A stretch of 64,000 nt of DNA from Paractinoplanes lichenicola (GTDB taxonomy: Bacteria; Actinomycetota; Actinomycetes; Mycobacteriales; Micromonosporaceae): assembly GCF_016785085.1 (NCBI RefSeq), contig NZ_JAENHO010000002.1:62001-126000 (forward strand), given 5' to 3'. The notes under the pieces were generated by a model. The model was not told where the DNA came from and searched no databases. It was given only the letters and a program-made list of their open reading frames with translations. Position numbers and translations under genes: made by a program. Shown piece by piece: positions 61,745-64,000 of the stretch. The stretch's first letter is position 1; every line of letters starts with the position of its first letter.

Positions 61745-64000
61745 ATGGCCGGGGACGGCATCACAGCAGGTCGGCAGCGCAGCCGTGCGAACGGCGTGAG
61801 CGCGGCCGGCGGGGGGCTGCGGGTCGAGCGGGTCTGGACGACCGAGGGAGTCCACCCGTACGACGAGGTCGAGTGGGAGCGCCGCGACGTCGTCATGACG
61901 AACTGGCGGGACGGCTCGATCAACTTCGAGCAGAAGGGCGTCGAGTTCCCGACCGCGTGGAGTGTCAACGCGGCGAACATCGTCACCACCAAGTACTTCC
62001 GGGGCGCCGTGGGCACGGCCGACCGCGAGTGGTCGCTCAAGCAGCTGATCGACCGGGTCGTCTCGACGTACCGCAAGGCGGGCGAGAAGAACGGCTACTT
62101 CGCCACCAAGGCCGACGCCGAGCTGTTCGATCACGAGCTCACCTGGATGCTGATGCACCAGGTGTTCAGCTTCAACTCGCCGGTCTGGTTCAACGTCGGC
62201 ACCAAGTCGCCGCAGCAGGTCAGCGCGTGCTTCATCCTCTCGGTCGACGACTCGATGGACTCGATTCTCGACTGGTACAAGGAGGAGGGCCTGATCTTCA
62301 AGGGCGGTTCGGGCTCCGGCGTGAACCTGTCCCGCATCCGCTCCTCCAAGGAGCTGCTGTCGTCCGGGGGGACCGCCAGTGGCCCGGTGAGCTTCATGCG
62401 CGGCGCCGACGCCAGCGCCGGCACGATCAAGTCCGGTGGCGCCACCCGCCGGGCCGCCAAGATGGTCATCCTCGACGTCGATCACCCCGACATCGAGGAG
62501 TTCGTGCGCACCAAGGCGCGTGAGGAAGACAAGATCCGCGCGCTGCGCGACGCCGGGTTCGACATGGACCTCGGCGGCGACGACATCGTCTCCGTGCAGT
62601 ATCAGAACGCCAACAACTCGGTCCGCGTCTCGGACGAGTTCATGCGGGCGTACGAGGAGGGCACTGAGTTCGGCCTGCGCGGCCGGCTCGACGGCGAGGT
62701 CATCGAGAAGGTCGACGCCAAGAAGCTCTTCCGCGACATCGCCCAGGCCGCTTGGGAGTGCGCCGACCCCGGCCTGCAGTACGACGACATCATCAACGAC
62801 TGGCACACCAACCCCGAGACCGGCCGGATCACCGCGTCCAACCCGTGCTCGGAATACATGTCGCTGGACGACTCGTCCTGCAACCTGGCCTCGCTCAACC
62901 TCATGAAGTTCCTCAAGGCCGACGGCGGCTTCGAGACCGAGAAGTTCGTGAAGAGCGTCGAGTTCATCATCACCGCGATGGAGATCTCGATCTCGTTCGC
63001 CGACTTCCCGACCGAGAAGATCGGCATCACCACCCGCGCCTACCGTCAGCTCGGCATCGGCTACGCGAACATCGGCGCCCTGCTGATGGCCTCCGGCCTG
63101 CCGTACGACTCGGAGGCGGGCCGCAGCGTCGCCGCCGCGATCACCTCGGTGATGACCGGCACGGCGTATCGTCGCTCGGCCGAGCTGGCCGGAGTCGTCG
63201 GGCCGTACGAGGGTTACGCCCGCAACGCCGACGCCCACAAGCGGGTCATGCGCAAGCACGCCGCGGCCAGCGACGACATCCGCCCGGCGCACCCGATCGC
63301 CGCCGAGCTGGCCCGCGAGGCCGGCAAGCAGTGGCAGGACGGCCTCAAGATCGGCGAGAAGAACGGCTGGCGCAACGCCCAGGCGTCGGTGCTCGCCCCG
63401 ACCGGCACCATCGGCCTGATGATGGACTGCGACACCACCGGCATCGAGCCCGACCTGGCCCTGGTCAAGTTCAAGAAGCTCGTCGGCGGCGGCTCGATGC
63501 AGATCGTCAACCAGACGGTCCCGCGCGCCCTGCGCAGCCTCGGCTACCCCGAGGAGCAGGTCGAGGCGATCGTCGAGCACATCTCCGACCACGGCAACGT
63601 CGTCGACGCGCCGGGCCTCAAGCCCGAGCACTACCCGGTCTTCGACTGCGCCATGGGCGAGCGCGTGATCTCGCCGCTCGGCCACGTGCGCATGATGGCC
63701 GCCGTGCAGCCGTTCATCTCGGGCGCCATCTCCAAGACGGTCAACATGCCCGAGACGGCGACCGTCGAGGAGATCGAGGAGATCCACTACCAGGGCTGGA
63801 AGCTCGGCCTGAAGGCGCTCGCGATCTACCGCGACAACTGCAAGGTCGGCCAGCCGCTCTCCGCGGCCGGCAAGAAGTCCGGCACCGCCTCGACCGAGAC
63901 CGCCGCCACCGAGGCCCCCGCGGCCGAGGTCGAGAAGGTCGTCGAGAAGGTCATCGAATACCGCCCGGTCCGCAAGCGGCTGCCCAAGAAGCGCCCGTCC
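61745..64000 (+). CDS. nrdJ: Vitamin B12-dependent (class II) ribonucleotide reductase, 3' end outside window
   Basis: 752 codons are visible with no stop. The N-terminus (VERVWTTEGVHPYDEVEWERRDVVM) is the actinomycete NrdJ start, and SFNSPVWFNVG and VSACFILSVDDSMDSI are family motifs. The active-site loop NPCSEY has Asn366, Cys368 and Glu370, the thiyl-radical site. The product reduces ribonucleotides with adenosylcobalamin and needs no oxygen. The ATG at 61745 follows AGGGGG. The visible end (YRPVRKRLPKKRPS) is the basic linker before the C-terminal part; full-length relatives are about 950 residues. Confidence 0.95.
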   Translation, partial: MAGDGITAGRQRSRANGVSAAGGGLRVERVWTTEGVHPYDEVEWERRDVVMTNWRDGSINFEQKGVEFPTAWSVNAANIVTTKYFRGAVGTADREWSLKQLIDRVVSTYRKAGEKNGYFATKADAELFDHELTWMLMHQVFSFNSPVWFNVGTKSPQQVSACFILSVDDSMDSILDWYKEEGLIFKGGSGSGVNLSRIRSSKELLSSGGTASGPVSFMRGADASAGTIKSGGATRRAAKMVILDVDHPDIEEFVRTKAREEDKIRALRDAGFDMDLGGDDIVSVQYQNANNSVRVSDEFMRAYEEGTEFGLRGRLDGEVIEKVDAKKLFRDIAQAAWECADPGLQYDDIINDWHTNPETGRITASNPCSEYMSLDDSSCNLASLNLMKFLKADGGFETEKFVKSVEFIITAMEISISFADFPTEKIGITTRAYRQLGIGYANIGALLMASGLPYDSEAGRSVAAAITSVMTGTAYRRSAELAGVVGPYEGYARNADAHKRVMRKHAAASDDIRPAHPIAAELAREAGKQWQDGLKIGEKNGWRNAQASVLAPTGTIGLMMDCDTTGIEPDLALVKFKKLVGGGSMQIVNQTVPRALRSLGYPEEQVEAIVEHISDHGNVVDAPGLKPEHYPVFDCAMGERVISPLGHVRMMAAVQPFISGAISKTVNMPETATVEEIEEIHYQGWKLGLKALAIYRDNCKVGQPLSAAGKKSGTASTETAATEAPAAEVEKVVEKVIEYRPVRKRLPKKRPS

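Overview
The window is very GC-rich by eye, with strongly GC-biased third codon positions and many GTG starts. It reads as one continuous actinobacterial chromosome segment. The gene order ftsK-rimO-pgsA-cinA-clgR-pspA-pspM, then DUF3046-recA-recX, rny, gluABCD, miaB-miaA-dapF-hflX and lexA-nrdR-nrdJ, is a conserved core of filamentous actinomycetes. PspM, Spo0M, F420-type oxidoreductases and glutamate-uptake genes beside miaB suggest Micromonosporaceae (Actinoplanes-like). That family placement is inference. I see no transposase, phage, CRISPR array, tRNA or rRNA gene.

Layout. 1-7884: core block with the FtsK motor end (cut by the window edge), a convergent GT87-like membrane glycosyltransferase, rimO-pgsA-cinA, and the envelope-stress set clgR/pspA/pspM. 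7844-34920: accessory stretch of small divergent or convergent modules. These are an AfsR-like SARP regulator with nei2, hemerythrin, SAM hydrolase, an LLM oxidoreductase, SDR/AraC, the Lhr helicase, a DUF4397 protein with a class F sortase, a Ser/Thr kinase, two CNNM/CBS proteins, Spo0M, LysE, a flavin-GNAT fusion facing a MocR regulator, UdgX, and TetR facing DrrAB. 35102-37661: DUF3046-recA-recX. 37869-42096: an LPVTG surface protein, an unknown membrane protein and RNase Y. 42070-45894: DinB-like protein and the glutamate ABC transporter. 46027-57593: miaB, LysR/threonine dehydratase, DUF349 protein, miaA-dapF-GDPD, malic enzyme, hflX. 57718-64000: propeller-like membrane protein, then lexA facing a LysM division-inhibitor-like gene, nrdR and nrdJ (cut by the right edge).

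Functional themes. DNA maintenance dominates: FtsK, Nei2, Lhr, UdgX, RecA, RecX, LexA, NrdR and NrdJ. SOS boxes can be read at recA and lexA, and paired NrdR boxes before nrdR-nrdJ. Envelope stress and cell-surface functions form a second theme.

Regulatory reading gave the most unusual signals. These are three heptamers at exact 11-bp steps in the SARP gene's own promoter, a short Pro/Arg-rich leader ORF overlapping the start of a CNNM magnesium-type transporter pair, a near-perfect 32-bp double SOS palindrome at lexA, two DnaA boxes just after the recA SOS box, and about a dozen genes whose start codon follows a TANNNT -10 box by 6-8 nt (probable leaderless mRNAs). Several proteins carry long low-complexity repeat extensions (class F sortase, RecX, the LPVTG protein, the propeller protein). 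A 34-bp non-coding tandem repeat lies at 28072-28336.
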